From Paracoccaceae bacterium (GTDB taxonomy: Bacteria; Pseudomonadota; Alphaproteobacteria; Rhodobacterales; Rhodobacteraceae): 64,000 nucleotides of DNA. A program made the translations under genes and the position numbers. Under the pieces are notes generated by a model. It was not told the origin of the DNA, searched no databases, and saw only the letters and a list, made by a program, of their open reading frames with translations. Position 1 is the stretch's first letter; the number at the start of each line of letters is the position of its first letter. The stretch spans positions 10,908 to 74,907 of the forward strand of contig JAFMHK010000005.1 in assembly GCA_017854585.1 (NCBI GenBank), in the 5' to 3' direction. This document shows, one piece after another, positions 9,145-18,915 of the stretch.

Positions 9145-10332
9145 TCACTTGTTCGCGGCCCCGGCCACGGTGCTGTTCGGCGCGAATTGCGGATCGCCCG
9201 CGGTGGTCGTGTCGGCGCAGATGCCCTGCAACGCGGCCCACGATGCCGCGTCAAGGATCGGACGGCCCTGACCGATATCGGCGGCGCGGGCGGCGGTGAT
9301 CCGCTGGAGGGTATCGGGGTGGCTGCTGAGGTGCTGGAAGACGCCCAGTTCCATGGACTGGCCCGACGCTTGCATGCGTTCGAAGAAGGTGGCCAAGGCA
9401 CCCGGCGACACGCCCACGTTGCGCAACATGGTGATGGCATAGGCGTCTGCCGCTTCTTCTGCCGCGCGGGAATAGGAGCTGTCGAGCGCGGCGCGCGTGA
9501 GACCCGCGATAACGGAACCGCCGAACACATCGCCCATCGTCAGACCGATCAGGCCAAAAGAGCCCACTGACCGCAGCACCGCCCGCGTCCCATCGCGGTG
9601 GGCGACATGGCCGATTTCATGGGCCAGCACGGCGGCGACTTCCTCAGGGGTTTCGGCCGCGTCGATCAGGGCGGAATGGATCACGATATGCCCACCCGGA
9701 AGCGCAAAGGCATTCACCAACGGGTCCTGCACGACACGCACGGTCAACGGATAAGGAAGCGAGACCCCGGCCATCAGGCGGGATTCCATCTGGTCCAGCG
9801 CGACGGTGCCAGCCGTCGCCGTACACGTGACCGCGCCGCGTGCTGCAAAGATCTCGTCATAGACGATCTGGCCCAGCGCGACCTCTGAGGCGGGCGGAAC
9901 ATACATGGCCCCCCGATCCGCCATCACCGGAACAAGGCCGAACAAGATGCCAGCAAGAGCCCCGACAGCCGCCAGCCCCATGACGCCTACGCGGAACCAG
10001 CCGCCGCGCGAACCGCGCAGCGGCCGCAGATCGGGAATGGCGCGCAGGATTTCGCGCGCGGTCGCGGCCTCGCGGATGATCAGGCGGGCCGGGTGATCAT
10101 CACTGCGCGCAAGCATCAGGGTATCGCTGGCGGCCTGATCGGGCAGGTTGCGCAATGCGTCAAGGCGCCAAACCTGCGTGGTCCGGGTTTCGGTGTTCGT
10201 CAGTTCCAGTTCAGGACCGACAACCGCAACGCTGACCCGCTGGGTCACGGGGCTGAGGCCATCGTACATATCGGCGTGGAACTTGGCGAACCGCGCGGCG
10301 AAATCGGGGTTGCGGGGGGCAGGGCCGCTCAT
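9145..10332 (-). CDS. M48-family zinc metalloprotease, membrane-bound
   Basis: This 395-residue protein has a cytoplasmic N-terminal part of about 150 residues, one membrane segment (GVMGLAAVGALAGILFGLVPVMA), then an M48 peptidase domain. The zinc motif HEIGH is at residues 238-242 (His238, Glu239, His242) and a distal glutamate is in the EEAADAYA stretch. This is the plan of BepA/LoiP-like proteases that act on envelope proteins. Its start overlaps the stop of the DUF898 gene in TGATG, so the two are translationally coupled, and both follow parC. Confidence 0.88.
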   Translation of the reverse strand: MSGPAPRNPDFAARFAKFHADMYDGLSPVTQRVSVAVVGPELELTNTETRTTQVWRLDALRNLPDQAASDTLMLARSDDHPARLIIREAATAREILRAIPDLRPLRGSRGGWFRVGVMGLAAVGALAGILFGLVPVMADRGAMYVPPASEVALGQIVYDEIFAARGAVTCTATAGTVALDQMESRLMAGVSLPYPLTVRVVQDPLVNAFALPGGHIVIHSALIDAAETPEEVAAVLAHEIGHVAHRDGTRAVLRSVGSFGLIGLTMGDVFGGSVIAGLTRAALDSSYSRAAEEAADAYAITMLRNVGVSPGALATFFERMQASGQSMELGVFQHLSSHPDTLQRITAARAADIGQGRPILDAASWAALQGICADTTTAGDPQFAPNSTVAGAANK

Positions 10333-11513
10333 CAGAAGGCCGCTCCGACATCAAGGGCGTCGGCAAATCCGCCGGCGTCGCGGCCATCGGCGCGCGCGCG
10401 TTGACGCACCGTTTGAAGCAGCGTGGGTTCGTGCAGTTCGAAGGTTTCGCCGATATGCTTGACGATCGGAAAGACGATGAAGACCTGCTGGCAGATGCCA
10501 TAAAGCACAAAGACGGTCAGCCATGTGGCCACGGCAATAATGGCCGCGATCATCGGCGGTGGCGCCAGCAACATCGACGGGTCATAACTTCCGCTGAGGT
10601 AGATCAGGCCCAGCACGATGCCCAACACGACCGGCGACACGAAGGCGATGACCAAGGAGGTCAGGATGCGCCCGAAGATGTGGATGCGGATCAGACGCCC
10701 GGTGCCCGGGGCGATGTCGAATTCCATCCCGTCGCCAAGGGTTTTCATTGATGCCATGATGCGCACAGACCCAACCCGGTAGGATACCGCCGTCACCGCC
10801 GTCAACGGAATGGTCAGAATAAGGCCCATATAATACAGGTTCTGCCCGGTCATCACCGCAGCGACCGGAAGGCCGATAGAGGCCCACAGCATCAACAGGA
10901 ACGGCAAGATCGCGCCGGACAGCATGGCCGCGCTGCCGAATTGCATGAACGGGGCATCGCCGAACCACGTGCGGTCCGTCAGGTATTTTTCCAGCTGAAA
11001 GGTCATCAGCGGCCACAAAAGGCCCACCGACAAGATCGTCAGCACCCAGTACATGCACGCGCGCCACGCATACCCCCATGCCCCGCCCGACATGCCCATG
11101 CGAATGCCGCGCCACCGTGTGCGCGACAGGATATAACGGCGGGCGCGGTAGCGGGCCATGAAGATGATCGGGACCAGCGCCAGTGGTGTGGTAGCCATCG
11201 CAAGGTTCAGGTAATCGGGGGCGCCTTCGGACAGGCCGATGACGAAATACATCGCCGCGCCGTTGAACAGCATCAGATAAAACGCCAGCACGATCACAGC
11301 CAGCAAGAAACCCGTCAATTTTTCCTGCGCCGTGCCGGTATATTCCAAGGGATTGCTGCCGATGCGGATCGACGACCAATACCAGCGGCGCAACCGTGTG
11401 GTTTGCCAAAACCGATAAAGCCCGACAGTGAGGACCGTCAAAAGGCCGGTTTTCAGGGCCAACTGAAACAGTTCACCCCGGTCGCCGCCGAAATCCGTTT
11501 TCAAGATGCTCAT
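10332..11513 (-). CDS. DUF898 (YjgN-like) polytopic membrane protein
   Basis: This is a 393-residue protein with about eight to ten hydrophobic segments. The start GGDRGELFQLALKTGLLTVLTVGLYRFW is typical of DUF898/YjgN, and the same kind of segment recurs in the second half. The function of the family is unknown. AAAGG lies five bases before the ATG. It starts 8 nt after the parC stop and overlaps the protease start, giving a parC-DUF898-M48 transcription unit. Pairing with an M48 protease suggests a joint envelope role (inference). Confidence 0.85.
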   Translation of the reverse strand: MSILKTDFGGDRGELFQLALKTGLLTVLTVGLYRFWQTTRLRRWYWSSIRIGSNPLEYTGTAQEKLTGFLLAVIVLAFYLMLFNGAAMYFVIGLSEGAPDYLNLAMATTPLALVPIIFMARYRARRYILSRTRWRGIRMGMSGGAWGYAWRACMYWVLTILSVGLLWPLMTFQLEKYLTDRTWFGDAPFMQFGSAAMLSGAILPFLLMLWASIGLPVAAVMTGQNLYYMGLILTIPLTAVTAVSYRVGSVRIMASMKTLGDGMEFDIAPGTGRLIRIHIFGRILTSLVIAFVSPVVLGIVLGLIYLSGSYDPSMLLAPPPMIAAIIAVATWLTVFVLYGICQQVFIVFPIVKHIGETFELHEPTLLQTVRQRARADGRDAGGFADALDVGAAF

Positions 11514-11521
11514 GCCGACCT

Positions 11522-13831
11522 TTAGTTGAACCGATTATCCCTGGGAAACCCGCGCGGGGCCATGCGGCCCGCGCTGGCGCGCTTGCTCATCCATTCGGTC
11601 AAATCGGCCTCGGTCCTTGTGCGCCCGGCTGGATCGGTCCAGCTGAGGCCATCGGACAGAGCAAAGGTGCGGGCGTCTGACAGGCCCCCATCCTTGTATT
11701 TTTGCAGGCGCACGCCCTTGCCGCGGCCCATCTCGGGCAGCTCATCAAGCATGAACACAAGAACCTTGCGATTATCCCCCACCACGGCGACCGCGTCGTC
11801 GCCGGGGGCCACGCTGGCGCAGACCTTGGCGGTCGCGCCATCACGCACGTTCAGCACCTGCCTACCGGATCGCGTCTGTGCAACCACCTCTGCCTCGGGC
11901 ACCACGAAACCGTCGCCCGCCGAAGAGGCGACCATCAGTTTTGCGTCGGGGCGGTGAATGAACAGATCCACGATTTCGACCTCATTTGGCAAATCCACCA
12001 TCAGGCGGACAGGTTCACCCATGCCACGTCCACCGGGCAAATTTGTGGCAGAAATCGTGTAGAAACGGCCATTGCTTCCGAAAATGAGAATCTTGTTGGT
12101 CGTTTCCGCGTGAATGACGAAGCGGCCTTCGTCGCCGTCCCGGAATTTCAACTCGGTCGTCAGGTCGATGTGGCCCTTCATGGCGCGGATCCAACCCATC
12201 TTGGAACAGACGACCGTGATCGGTTCACGGTCGATCATCGCCTCGAGCGGGACATCGGGAATTTCGCCTGCTTCGGCAAACTGCGTCCGGCGGACCCCGA
12301 ACGGCTGCGATTTGCCGAACTTCTTGCGGACCTCGCGCAATTCGGTGGCAATCATGTTCCACTGGATCTCTTCGTTTTCCAGCAGATCCTCCAGCGTGGC
12401 ACGTTCCTCCATCAGGGCGGTCTGCTCGCGCTGCAGTTCGATTTCTTCCAGCCGCCGCAGCGACCGCAGGCGCATGTTCAAGATCGCCTCGGTCTGAAGA
12501 TCGGACAACTCACCATCGCCGGGGGGCGGCGACTGGTAATCCTTCTCGGACATGGCGCGCACGAAATCACGGCCCCAGTCTTCGCGCATCAGGGCGGGCT
12601 TGGGCGCGTCATCGTAACGGATGATGTCGATGACCCGGTCGAGGTTGAGAAAGGCGATGATCAGCCCCTCGAGCACTTCCAGACGGTGGTCGATCTTGTC
12701 CATCCGGTGCTGGCTGCGCCGGATCAGCACGTCGCGCCGGTGGTCAAGGAACGCGCGCAGCACCTCTTTCAGGGAACAGACCTTGGGGGTGCGCCCATCG
12801 ATCAGCGTGTTCATGTTCAGGCTGAACCGGATCTCAAGATCCGAATTGCGGAACAGCATCCCCATCAGGATATCGGGATCGACGGTGCGGGCGCGCGGTT
12901 CCAGCACGATCCGGATATCGTCGGCGGATTCGTCCCGGACATCGGCCAGAATCGGGATTTTCTTGGTCTGGATCAGTTCCGCCAGCTTTTCGATCAGGCG
13001 TGATTTCGGCACCTGATAGGGAATTTCGGTGACGATGATCTGCCATTGACCGCGGCCTAGGTCCTCGATTTCCCACTTGGCGCGCAGGCGAAAGGCGCCG
13101 CGGCCCGTGCGATAGGCTTCGAGGATGTTCTCGCGCGGTTCAACGATCACGCCACCCGTGGGGAAATCGGGGCCGGGGACGTGTTCGATCAGGGTTTCGT
13201 CGCGCGCATTGGGTGACTTGATCAGATGCAGGCAGGCCGCGACCAGTTCGTCGATATTGTGCGGCGGAATGTTGGTGGCCATGCCGACGGCAATACCGGA
13301 CGAGCCGTTGGCCAGCAGGTTCGGGAAGGCGGCGGGCAGCACGATGGGTTCTTGCAAGGTGCCGTCGTAGTTGTCGCGAAAATCAACCGCGTTCTCCGAT
13401 AACCCCTCCAGCAGCGCCTCCGCCATGGCGGTCATCCGCGCCTCGGTATAGCGGCTGGCCGCGGGATTATCGCCGTCGATGTTGCCAAAATTGCCCTGAC
13501 CATCGACCAGCGGATACCGGATGGTGAAATCCTGCGCCAAGCGCGCCATGGCGTCATAAATGGCCACGTCACCGTGGGGGTGATAGTTACCCATCACATC
13601 GCCGCTGATCTTTGCGGATTTGCGGAAACCGCCGTTTGCAGCCAGTTTCAGTTCACGCATGGCATACAGGATGCGCCGGTGGACGGGTTTCAGGCCGTCG
13701 CGCGCATCGGGCAGCGCGCGGTGCATGATGGTGGACAGCGCGTATTGCAAATACCGCGAGCCGATGGCGCGGCTCAGCGATTCCGATACGTTGCGATCCC
13801 CATCTTCGGGGGGTGTTTTCTGCTCGTTCAT
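11522..13831 (-). CDS. parC: DNA topoisomerase IV subunit A
   Basis: It cleaves and rejoins DNA to decatenate daughter chromosomes together with ParE. The 769-residue protein starts MNEQKTPP and then has the GyrA/ParC core: [29 protein letters not shown], the quinolone-resistance region [17 protein letters not shown], and the active-site tyrosine in ASRYTEARM. The C-terminal beta-pinwheel shows the [11 protein letters not shown] repeats. It is ParC rather than GyrA by length and by the [19 protein letters not shown] core. The frame is open upstream but the conserved part begins just after ATG 13831. That start has no strong ribosome site. Confidence 0.96.
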   Translation of the reverse strand: MNEQKTPPEDGDRNVSESLSRAIGSRYLQYALSTIMHRALPDARDGLKPVHRRILYAMRELKLAANGGFRKSAKISGDVMGNYHPHGDVAIYDAMARLAQDFTIRYPLVDGQGNFGNIDGDNPAASRYTEARMTAMAEALLEGLSENAVDFRDNYDGTLQEPIVLPAAFPNLLANGSSGIAVGMATNIPPHNIDELVAACLHLIKSPNARDETLIEHVPGPDFPTGGVIVEPRENILEAYRTGRGAFRLRAKWEIEDLGRGQWQIIVTEIPYQVPKSRLIEKLAELIQTKKIPILADVRDESADDIRIVLEPRARTVDPDILMGMLFRNSDLEIRFSLNMNTLIDGRTPKVCSLKEVLRAFLDHRRDVLIRRSQHRMDKIDHRLEVLEGLIIAFLNLDRVIDIIRYDDAPKPALMREDWGRDFVRAMSEKDYQSPPPGDGELSDLQTEAILNMRLRSLRRLEEIELQREQTALMEERATLEDLLENEEIQWNMIATELREVRKKFGKSQPFGVRRTQFAEAGEIPDVPLEAMIDREPITVVCSKMGWIRAMKGHIDLTTELKFRDGDEGRFVIHAETTNKILIFGSNGRFYTISATNLPGGRGMGEPVRLMVDLPNEVEIVDLFIHRPDAKLMVASSAGDGFVVPEAEVVAQTRSGRQVLNVRDGATAKVCASVAPGDDAVAVVGDNRKVLVFMLDELPEMGRGKGVRLQKYKDGGLSDARTFALSDGLSWTDPAGRTRTEADLTEWMSKRASAGRMAPRGFPRDNRFN

Positions 13832-13983
13832 TGGGCGCAGGATACGCCGGGCGCGCGGGGTCGACAAGGAACCATGCAAGGCGCATGACGATTTTCCCCG
13901 CGATTTGCCTGTTTGCGAATCGCCAGCGCGGCTAACTTGTGTGACAGAGCAGTGACCGCCCACTTCAAGAGGCCAATACGTTG

Positions 13984-14505
13984 ATGATCCGCCTGACCCT
14001 GATCTTGTGCGTCGTGCTTTATGCCGGGCTGGTGATCTATTCACAGGTCGCCACGCAAGATGTGGAGAGCGCGCCCAGCACCCCTGCCCCTGCTCCGGCC
14101 ATCGTTCCGACAGAACCATCCACAAGCGCCGTCTCGACAGGTACTGACGGTTTGGTGACCCTGACCACGGCGGAGGGAGAGGTCATCGTCATCGACGCGG
14201 TCATCACCCCATCGGGGGTGGACGAAAACCGCACGGTCCAAGTGAATCCAGACACATCGGGCGCGGCGGTCACGCCATCGCCATCGGCCCTGCCAGACGC
14301 GGGGCCATTGCTGCGCGTCACGGGTAACAGCGTGAACTTGCGCGCCAGCCCGTCGACGGATGCGAACGTTCTGGCCGCACTTGTGCGCGACACGCAGGCC
14401 GTTTTGCTGGAGGAAGCGGCGAACGGCTGGCTGCGCATCCGGATCGTCGGATCGGGACTGGAAGGCTATATGTCCGGCGATTTTCTGGCGGCGGTCGCGG
14501 ACTAG
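13984..14505 (+). CDS. Exported or membrane-anchored SH3-domain protein
   Basis: This 173-residue protein has a hydrophobic N-terminus (residues 1-22), a Pro/Thr/Ser-rich linker, and a bacterial SH3 domain (SH3_3) at about 108-170 recognised by [27 protein letters not shown] and the closing GYMSGDFL. Such domains bind peptidoglycan or cell-wall ligands. The start may be the TTG at 13981, which sits eight bases after GAGG, or the ATG at 13984; they differ by one codon. It is divergent from parC. Confidence 0.82.
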   Translation: MIRLTLILCVVLYAGLVIYSQVATQDVESAPSTPAPAPAIVPTEPSTSAVSTGTDGLVTLTTAEGEVIVIDAVITPSGVDENRTVQVNPDTSGAAVTPSPSALPDAGPLLRVTGNSVNLRASPSTDANVLAALVRDTQAVLLEEAANGWLRIRIVGSGLEGYMSGDFLAAVAD

Positions 14506-14514
14506 GGTCCCGAT

Positions 14515-14551
14515 CCACGGAAATCCGTCGGCAAGCACGGGTTTTCCGTGG
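14515..14551 (+). terminator. Putative terminator hairpin after the SH3 gene
   Basis: CCACGGAAA (14515-14523) pairs with TTTCCGTGG (14543-14551), and inside it CCGT pairs with ACGG. It lies 10 nt after the stop codon. The following bases CTCTTGATG hold only a short T-rich stretch, so termination strength is doubtful. Confidence 0.45.
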
Positions 14552-14586
14552 CTCTTGATGCAACGCTGGCTTAGGCAGTGCACGAC

Positions 14587-15417
14587 ATGACACGAACCAT
14601 TCTGATCACCGGATGCTCCAGCGGCATCGGCTATGACGCGGCGCACACGCTGGCTGGGCGCGGGTGGCGGGTGCTGGCCACGTGCCGCAAGCCCGAAGAT
14701 GTCGCGCGGCTGCAGGGCGAGGGGCTGGAAAGCTTTGTGCTGGATTGCGCCGACCCGGCCAGCATCGCGGCCGGATGGGACAAGGCGATGGGCCTGACGG
14801 GGGGGACGCTGGATGCGATCTTCAACAATGCAGGCCATGGGCTGCCCGGCGCGCTGGAGGATGTGCCCGTAGACGGGTTGCGCGAGATTTTCGAAACCAA
14901 CGTGTTCGGTCTGCATGATCTGACCCGCCGCGCGGTCGCGGTGATGCGCGCGCAAGGCGGGCACGGCCGGATCGTGCAGCATTCATCGGGGTTTGGCCGC
15001 GTCGCGATGAGTTGGCGCGGCGCCTATGTCGCCACGAAATTCGCCGTTGAGGGGTTAAGCGACACCTACCGGCTTGAACTGCGCGATACGGATATCAAGG
15101 TATCGATCCTGAACACCGGGCCGATTACGACCAAATTCCGGGCGAATTCCGTCGCGCCGTTCGAAAAATGGATCGATTGGGAAAACTCGGCTTTGGTGGC
15201 GCGATATCGCAGCCACCTGTTGCGGCACCTGCACGAGGTGTCGAAACCCGCGCCGTCGCAGAAGGGGCCGGATGCCGTGACCGCGCGCGTCATCCATGCG
15301 ATCGAAAGCCCACGGCCCCGTGCACGATACATCATCACCGTCGCCAGTCACGTGGCCGAGGCGGGGCGGCGGTTCTTGCCGCAATCGGCACAGGACTGGC
15401 TGTTGACGCGGTTCTAG
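14587..15417 (+). CDS. Short-chain dehydrogenase/reductase
   Basis: This 276-residue SDR has the NAD(P)-binding motif TGCSSGIG (residues 8-15), the NNAGHG motif, a serine in SSGFGRVAM and the catalytic YVATK pair (Tyr and Lys, four apart). The classic SDR fold is complete, and a C-terminal extension of about 50 residues follows. The ATG at 14587 was preferred over GTG 14578 because the family begins just before the Rossmann strand TRTILITG. The substrate is unknown; neighbours give no clue. Confidence 0.9.
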   Translation: MTRTILITGCSSGIGYDAAHTLAGRGWRVLATCRKPEDVARLQGEGLESFVLDCADPASIAAGWDKAMGLTGGTLDAIFNNAGHGLPGALEDVPVDGLREIFETNVFGLHDLTRRAVAVMRAQGGHGRIVQHSSGFGRVAMSWRGAYVATKFAVEGLSDTYRLELRDTDIKVSILNTGPITTKFRANSVAPFEKWIDWENSALVARYRSHLLRHLHEVSKPAPSQKGPDAVTARVIHAIESPRPRARYIITVASHVAEAGRRFLPQSAQDWLLTRF

Positions 15418-15472
15418 CCAAACGAAACTTTCGCGCTAGGTCGCGTGGACCACAGCAACGAGGACAAGACAT

Positions 15473-15679
15473 ATGAACGACCCGCTTTTGATCATCGCAC
15501 TTCTGGCGTGTTTCGGGGTGTTGATCATCCTGCTGCTTGGGATCAATTCATTCCGCAAGGGCGGCGCGACGTCCGGGCAGGAATCCAACAAATGGATGCG
15601 CTGGCGGATCGCGGCGCAATTCGTGGCGATTTTACTGATTCTGGCGTTCGTTTACGTGCGCCGGCAAACGGGGGCCTGA
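15473..15679 (+). CDS. HIG1-type small two-helix membrane protein
   Basis: This 68-residue protein has two membrane segments (residues 4-24 and 46-62) joined by a basic loop containing NSFRKGG and NKWMRWRIAAQFVAI. This matches the HIG1 / twin-transmembrane protein family of alphaproteobacteria, whose mitochondrial relatives (Rcf1/HIGD) assist cytochrome c oxidase and supercomplexes. Four bases separate it from the cobalamin adenosyltransferase gene, so the two are cotranscribed; this pairing is common in Rhodobacteraceae. Confidence 0.85.
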   Translation: MNDPLLIIALLACFGVLIILLLGINSFRKGGATSGQESNKWMRWRIAAQFVAILLILAFVYVRRQTGA

Positions 15680-15683
15680 GGGT

Positions 15684-16256
15684 ATGGTTGTTCTAAGCAA
15701 GATCTACACGAAAACCGGAGATGCGGGCGAAACCGCATTGGGTGACGGCAGCCGGGTGGCCAAGCATGCGGTGCGTGTGGCGGCCTATGGCACGGTCGAT
15801 GAGTTGAACGCCGTGCTGGGTCTGGCGCGGCAACACGCCACCGGGGCGGTCGACGCGCAACTGGCCGCCATTCAGAATGACCTGTTCGATCTGGGTGCCG
15901 ACCTGTGCACGCCGGGGCAGGACAAGGACGCCGAGCGGGAATACCCCGCATTGCGGATCGTGGCCGCGCAGGTGCTGCGGCTGGAGGCCGAGATCGACGC
16001 GATGAACGCGAAACTGACACCGCTGCGCAGCTTTATCCTGCCCGGTGGCAGCGCGCTGTCTGCCCACATGCACATGTGCCGCACCGTCGCACGCCGCGCA
16101 GAACGGATCAGCGTGGAACTGGCCACCATGGAAGCGGTGAATTCCGAAGGCGTGAAATACCTCAACCGGCTGTCGGACTGGTTCTTTGTCGCCGGACGGA
16201 TCGCCAACAATGACGGCAAGGACGACGTGTTGTGGGTTCCGGGGGCAAACCGCTAG
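15684..16256 (+). CDS. Cob(I)yrinic acid a,c-diamide adenosyltransferase, PduO type
   Basis: It transfers the adenosyl group of ATP to cob(I)alamin, making coenzyme B12. The 190-residue protein has the PduO-type ATP motif TKTGDAGETALGDGSRV (residues 8-24), the YGTVDELNAVLG helix and the closing LNRLSDWFFVAGRIAN signature. Coenzyme B12 is needed by the methylmalonyl- and ethylmalonyl-CoA mutases of the ethylmalonyl-CoA pathway, two other enzymes of which lie in this window. The start follows GAGGGT closely. Confidence 0.95.
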   Translation: MVVLSKIYTKTGDAGETALGDGSRVAKHAVRVAAYGTVDELNAVLGLARQHATGAVDAQLAAIQNDLFDLGADLCTPGQDKDAEREYPALRIVAAQVLRLEAEIDAMNAKLTPLRSFILPGGSALSAHMHMCRTVARRAERISVELATMEAVNSEGVKYLNRLSDWFFVAGRIANNDGKDDVLWVPGANR

Positions 16257-16366
16257 CTGCGCGGAAGGCTTCAGGCGGCGGCGGTGCCCTTGTGTGTATC
16301 CCCTCACCGCGTCAGCACCCATAATCGTGAATTGACGTTGGCAGTGCCTTGGCTAGGCTTATGCTC

Positions 16367-17032
16367 ATGAGCCACACGAACCGCCCTGCCCTGCGCCCCT
16401 ATAGCCGTGCCGAATATGTGTCGGACGCGGTTGTCCATATTTCGGGTCTGGCCGCAGCGCTGATCGGGGGGCCGATCCTGATTGCGATGGCCGCGATCTG
16501 GATTGGCGAGGCCGGCGTGACCACCGCAATGGTGATCTATGTAATCAGCCTTGTGCTGATGCTGCTGTGCTCGGCGCTTTACAACATGGTGCAGGTGCCC
16601 GCGTGGGGGGATCGCCTGCGCCGGATTGACCAATCAGCCATCTACGTGAAGATCGCGGGCACCTATACGCCATTCGTGGCCCTGACGGCGGCCAACGCGG
16701 GGTGGTTTCTGGCCGCCATTTGGGGCGTGGCCGTAACCGGTGCCGCCGTCATCTTGATGGCGCAGGGCCGGGTGCGGCTGATCAGCCTGACGCTGTATCT
16801 GGGCCTTGGCTGGGCCGGGGCCATCTGGGGCGGACCCTTGGTGTTCGGGCTGACCGGACCGGGGCTGACGCTGCTTGCGTCGGGCGGCATTCTGTACACG
16901 GCGGGGGTTGCGTTCCTGCTGTGGGAACGGCTGCCGTTCCACAACACGATCTGGCATATCTTCGTCCTGACGGCGACGGTTGTGTGCTACGCCGCCATCA
17001 TGGTCGAACTTTGGGCGCGCATACCGGCCTGA
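16367..17032 (+). CDS. Hemolysin III / PAQR-family membrane protein
   Basis: This 221-residue protein has seven hydrophobic segments. HlyIII/PAQR features are the N-terminal EYVSDAVVHISG with a conserved His, the central DQSAIYVKIAGTYTPF, and the C-terminal FHNTIWHIFVL with two His that would complete the metal site. The family is related to adiponectin receptors and its bacterial role is unsettled. ATG 16367 is preceded by AGG at about nine bases; ATG 16361 and TTG 16349 are alternatives in frame. Confidence 0.9.
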   Translation: MSHTNRPALRPYSRAEYVSDAVVHISGLAAALIGGPILIAMAAIWIGEAGVTTAMVIYVISLVLMLLCSALYNMVQVPAWGDRLRRIDQSAIYVKIAGTYTPFVALTAANAGWFLAAIWGVAVTGAAVILMAQGRVRLISLTLYLGLGWAGAIWGGPLVFGLTGPGLTLLASGGILYTAGVAFLLWERLPFHNTIWHIFVLTATVVCYAAIMVELWARIPA

Positions 17033-17161
17033 CGCGGCGTCCAAGGACAAGACCGCGTCGATTTTGACCTGTTTTCGTGTCACGGGACGGTCTAACACCA
17101 ACAAGACGAAATTTTCGGGCGGTGCCACCTGCGCCGCCGCAACTTGAGGGAGACGCGAGCC

Positions 17162-17923
17162 ATGAAGGTGCTGGTGCCGGTAAAGCGCGTGATCGACTAT
17201 AACGTGAAAGTCCGCGTGAAGGCGGATGGATCGGGCGTCGATCTTGCCAATGTGAAGATGTCGATGAACCCCTTCGACGAGATCGCCGTGGAACAGGCGA
17301 TCAGGTTGAAAGAGGCCGGCAAGGTCGATGAAGTGATCGTGGTTTCCGTCGGCGTCAAGCAGGCGCAGGAGACACTGCGCACCGGTCTGGCCATGGGGGC
17401 CGACCGCGCAATTCTGGTCATCGCCACCGAAGATGTGCACCAAGACATCGAACCGCTGGCCGTCGCAAAGATCCTGAAGGCCGTGATCGACGAAGAACAG
17501 CCCGGCCTTGTGCTGTGCGGCAAGCAGGCGATCGACAATGACATGAACGCGACGGGGCAGATGCTGTCGGCGCTCTTGGGCTGGAGCCAGGCGACATTCG
17601 CATCGGAACTGGACGTGGACGGCGAAAATGCCGTTGTGACCCGTGAAGTGGACGGCGGCCTGCAGACCATCAAGGTCAAGATGCCCACCGTGGTCACCGT
17701 GGACCTGCGCTTGAACGAGCCGCGCTATGCGTCACTGCCCAACATCATGAAGGCCAAGAAAAAGCCTTTGGATGAAAAGACGGCAGCCGAATACGGCGTG
17801 GACGTGACCCCGCGCCTGAGCGTGGTGAAAACGGTGGAGCCGTCGACCCGCAAGGCGGGTGTTATTGTCGGCTCGGTCGATGAGTTGTTGGCGAAACTGA
17901 AAGACGAAGCAGGGGTGATCTGA
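17162..17923 (+). CDS. etfB: Electron transfer flavoprotein beta subunit
   Basis: With EtfA it accepts electrons from acyl-CoA dehydrogenases and passes them to ETF:quinone oxidoreductase. The 253-residue protein starts [14 protein letters not shown] and has the ETF-beta/AMP signature near [20 protein letters not shown] and [23 protein letters not shown], the latter containing the recognition loop that docks to dehydrogenases. GAGGGAG precedes the ATG. The stop overlaps the etfA start in TGATG. Confidence 0.97.
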   Translation: MKVLVPVKRVIDYNVKVRVKADGSGVDLANVKMSMNPFDEIAVEQAIRLKEAGKVDEVIVVSVGVKQAQETLRTGLAMGADRAILVIATEDVHQDIEPLAVAKILKAVIDEEQPGLVLCGKQAIDNDMNATGQMLSALLGWSQATFASELDVDGENAVVTREVDGGLQTIKVKMPTVVTVDLRLNEPRYASLPNIMKAKKKPLDEKTAAEYGVDVTPRLSVVKTVEPSTRKAGVIVGSVDELLAKLKDEAGVI

Positions 17924-18849
17924 TGGCGGTTCTTCTTCTTGCGGATGTTGCGGGCGGACAATTGTCCACCGATGCGGTGTCCAAGGCCCTTACGGCGGTG
18001 TCCGGTCTGGGTGACGTGCATGTGCTGGTCGCAGGCGAGGGTGGCGATGCGGCCGCAGCCGAGGCGGCAACGCTGACGGGTGTGTCCAAGGTGATTTTCG
18101 CAGGCGACCACGGGTTCTGTCACACGCTGGCCGAACCGGTGGCCGACCTGATCGTGTCGCTGGCGGGCGGGTATTCCCATGTGGTCGCGGCCTCGACCTC
18201 GGATGCGAAAAACGTGCTGCCGCGGGTCGCGGCCCTGTTGGACGTGATGATGATTTCCGATGTCATCGGCGTGGTTGACGCCGAAACGTTTGAACGCCCG
18301 ATCTATGCCGGCAACGCCATCCAGACGGTGAAATCCAGCGACAGCGTCAAGGTGATGACGATCCGCACGGCGGGCTTCGATGCCGCCGCTGCGGGTGGGT
18401 CCGCCCCTGTGGAAACCTTGGGTACGGCGGCCAGCAGCGGCTTGTCGGAATGGGTGGAAGACAAGGTGGCCGCAAGCGACCGGCCGGAACTGACCAGCGC
18501 CGGGATCGTGGTGTCCGGCGGCCGTGGCGTGGGCAGTCAGGAACAATTCGCCATCATCGAAGGGCTGGCCGACAAACTGGGCGCGGCGGTGGGTGCATCC
18601 CGCGCGGCGGTCGACAGTGGCTATGCCCCGAACGACTGGCAGGTTGGCCAGACCGGCAAGGTTGTGGCACCGGACCTGTATGTGGCGGTCGGCATCTCGG
18701 GCGCGATCCAGCATCTGGCCGGCATGAAGGACAGCAAGGTCATCGTCGCGATCAACAAGGATGCGGATGCGCCCATCTTTCAGGTCGCGGACTATGGGCT
18801 GGTGGCGGACCTGTTCGACGCGGTGCCGGAATTGACCGGCAAGCTGTAG
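17923..18849 (+). CDS. etfA: Electron transfer flavoprotein alpha subunit
   Basis: This 308-residue FAD-binding partner of EtfB has a C-terminal FAD domain with [37 protein letters not shown], the [10 protein letters not shown] signature and [19 protein letters not shown]. Overlap with etfB by one base gives equal translation of the two subunits. Methylsuccinyl-CoA dehydrogenase, encoded at 29228-30916, is known to use ETF as acceptor, so this pair may serve it as well as beta-oxidation. Confidence 0.97.
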   Translation: MAVLLLADVAGGQLSTDAVSKALTAVSGLGDVHVLVAGEGGDAAAAEAATLTGVSKVIFAGDHGFCHTLAEPVADLIVSLAGGYSHVVAASTSDAKNVLPRVAALLDVMMISDVIGVVDAETFERPIYAGNAIQTVKSSDSVKVMTIRTAGFDAAAAGGSAPVETLGTAASSGLSEWVEDKVAASDRPELTSAGIVVSGGRGVGSQEQFAIIEGLADKLGAAVGASRAAVDSGYAPNDWQVGQTGKVVAPDLYVAVGISGAIQHLAGMKDSKVIVAINKDADAPIFQVADYGLVADLFDAVPELTGKL

Positions 18850-18874
18850 GGCCTCCGGTCCTCGCAAACAAACG

Positions 18875-18909
18875 ACGGCCCCGCCCGGAAGAACCCGGTG
18901 CGGGGCCGT
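18875..18909. terminator. Bidirectional terminator between etfA and the DUF6473-like gene
   Basis: ACGGCCCCG (18875-18883) pairs with CGGGGCCGT (18901-18909), and an inner CCCGG-type stem extends it. The hairpin lies between two convergent genes. Flanks are AAACAAACG on one side and TGTAATT on the other. Confidence 0.65.
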
Positions 18910-18915
18910 TGTAAT

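Noticed and set aside
11702-13003. Plus-strand open frame of 433 codons opposite parC
   Set aside because: Shadow of the GC-rich parC coding strand; no start signal and no recognisable domain.
16332-16359. TTGACG-16-TAGGCT as a promoter for the hemolysin-III gene
   Set aside because: The -10 box matches poorly and would leave only a few bases of leader before the start codon; not strong enough to list.
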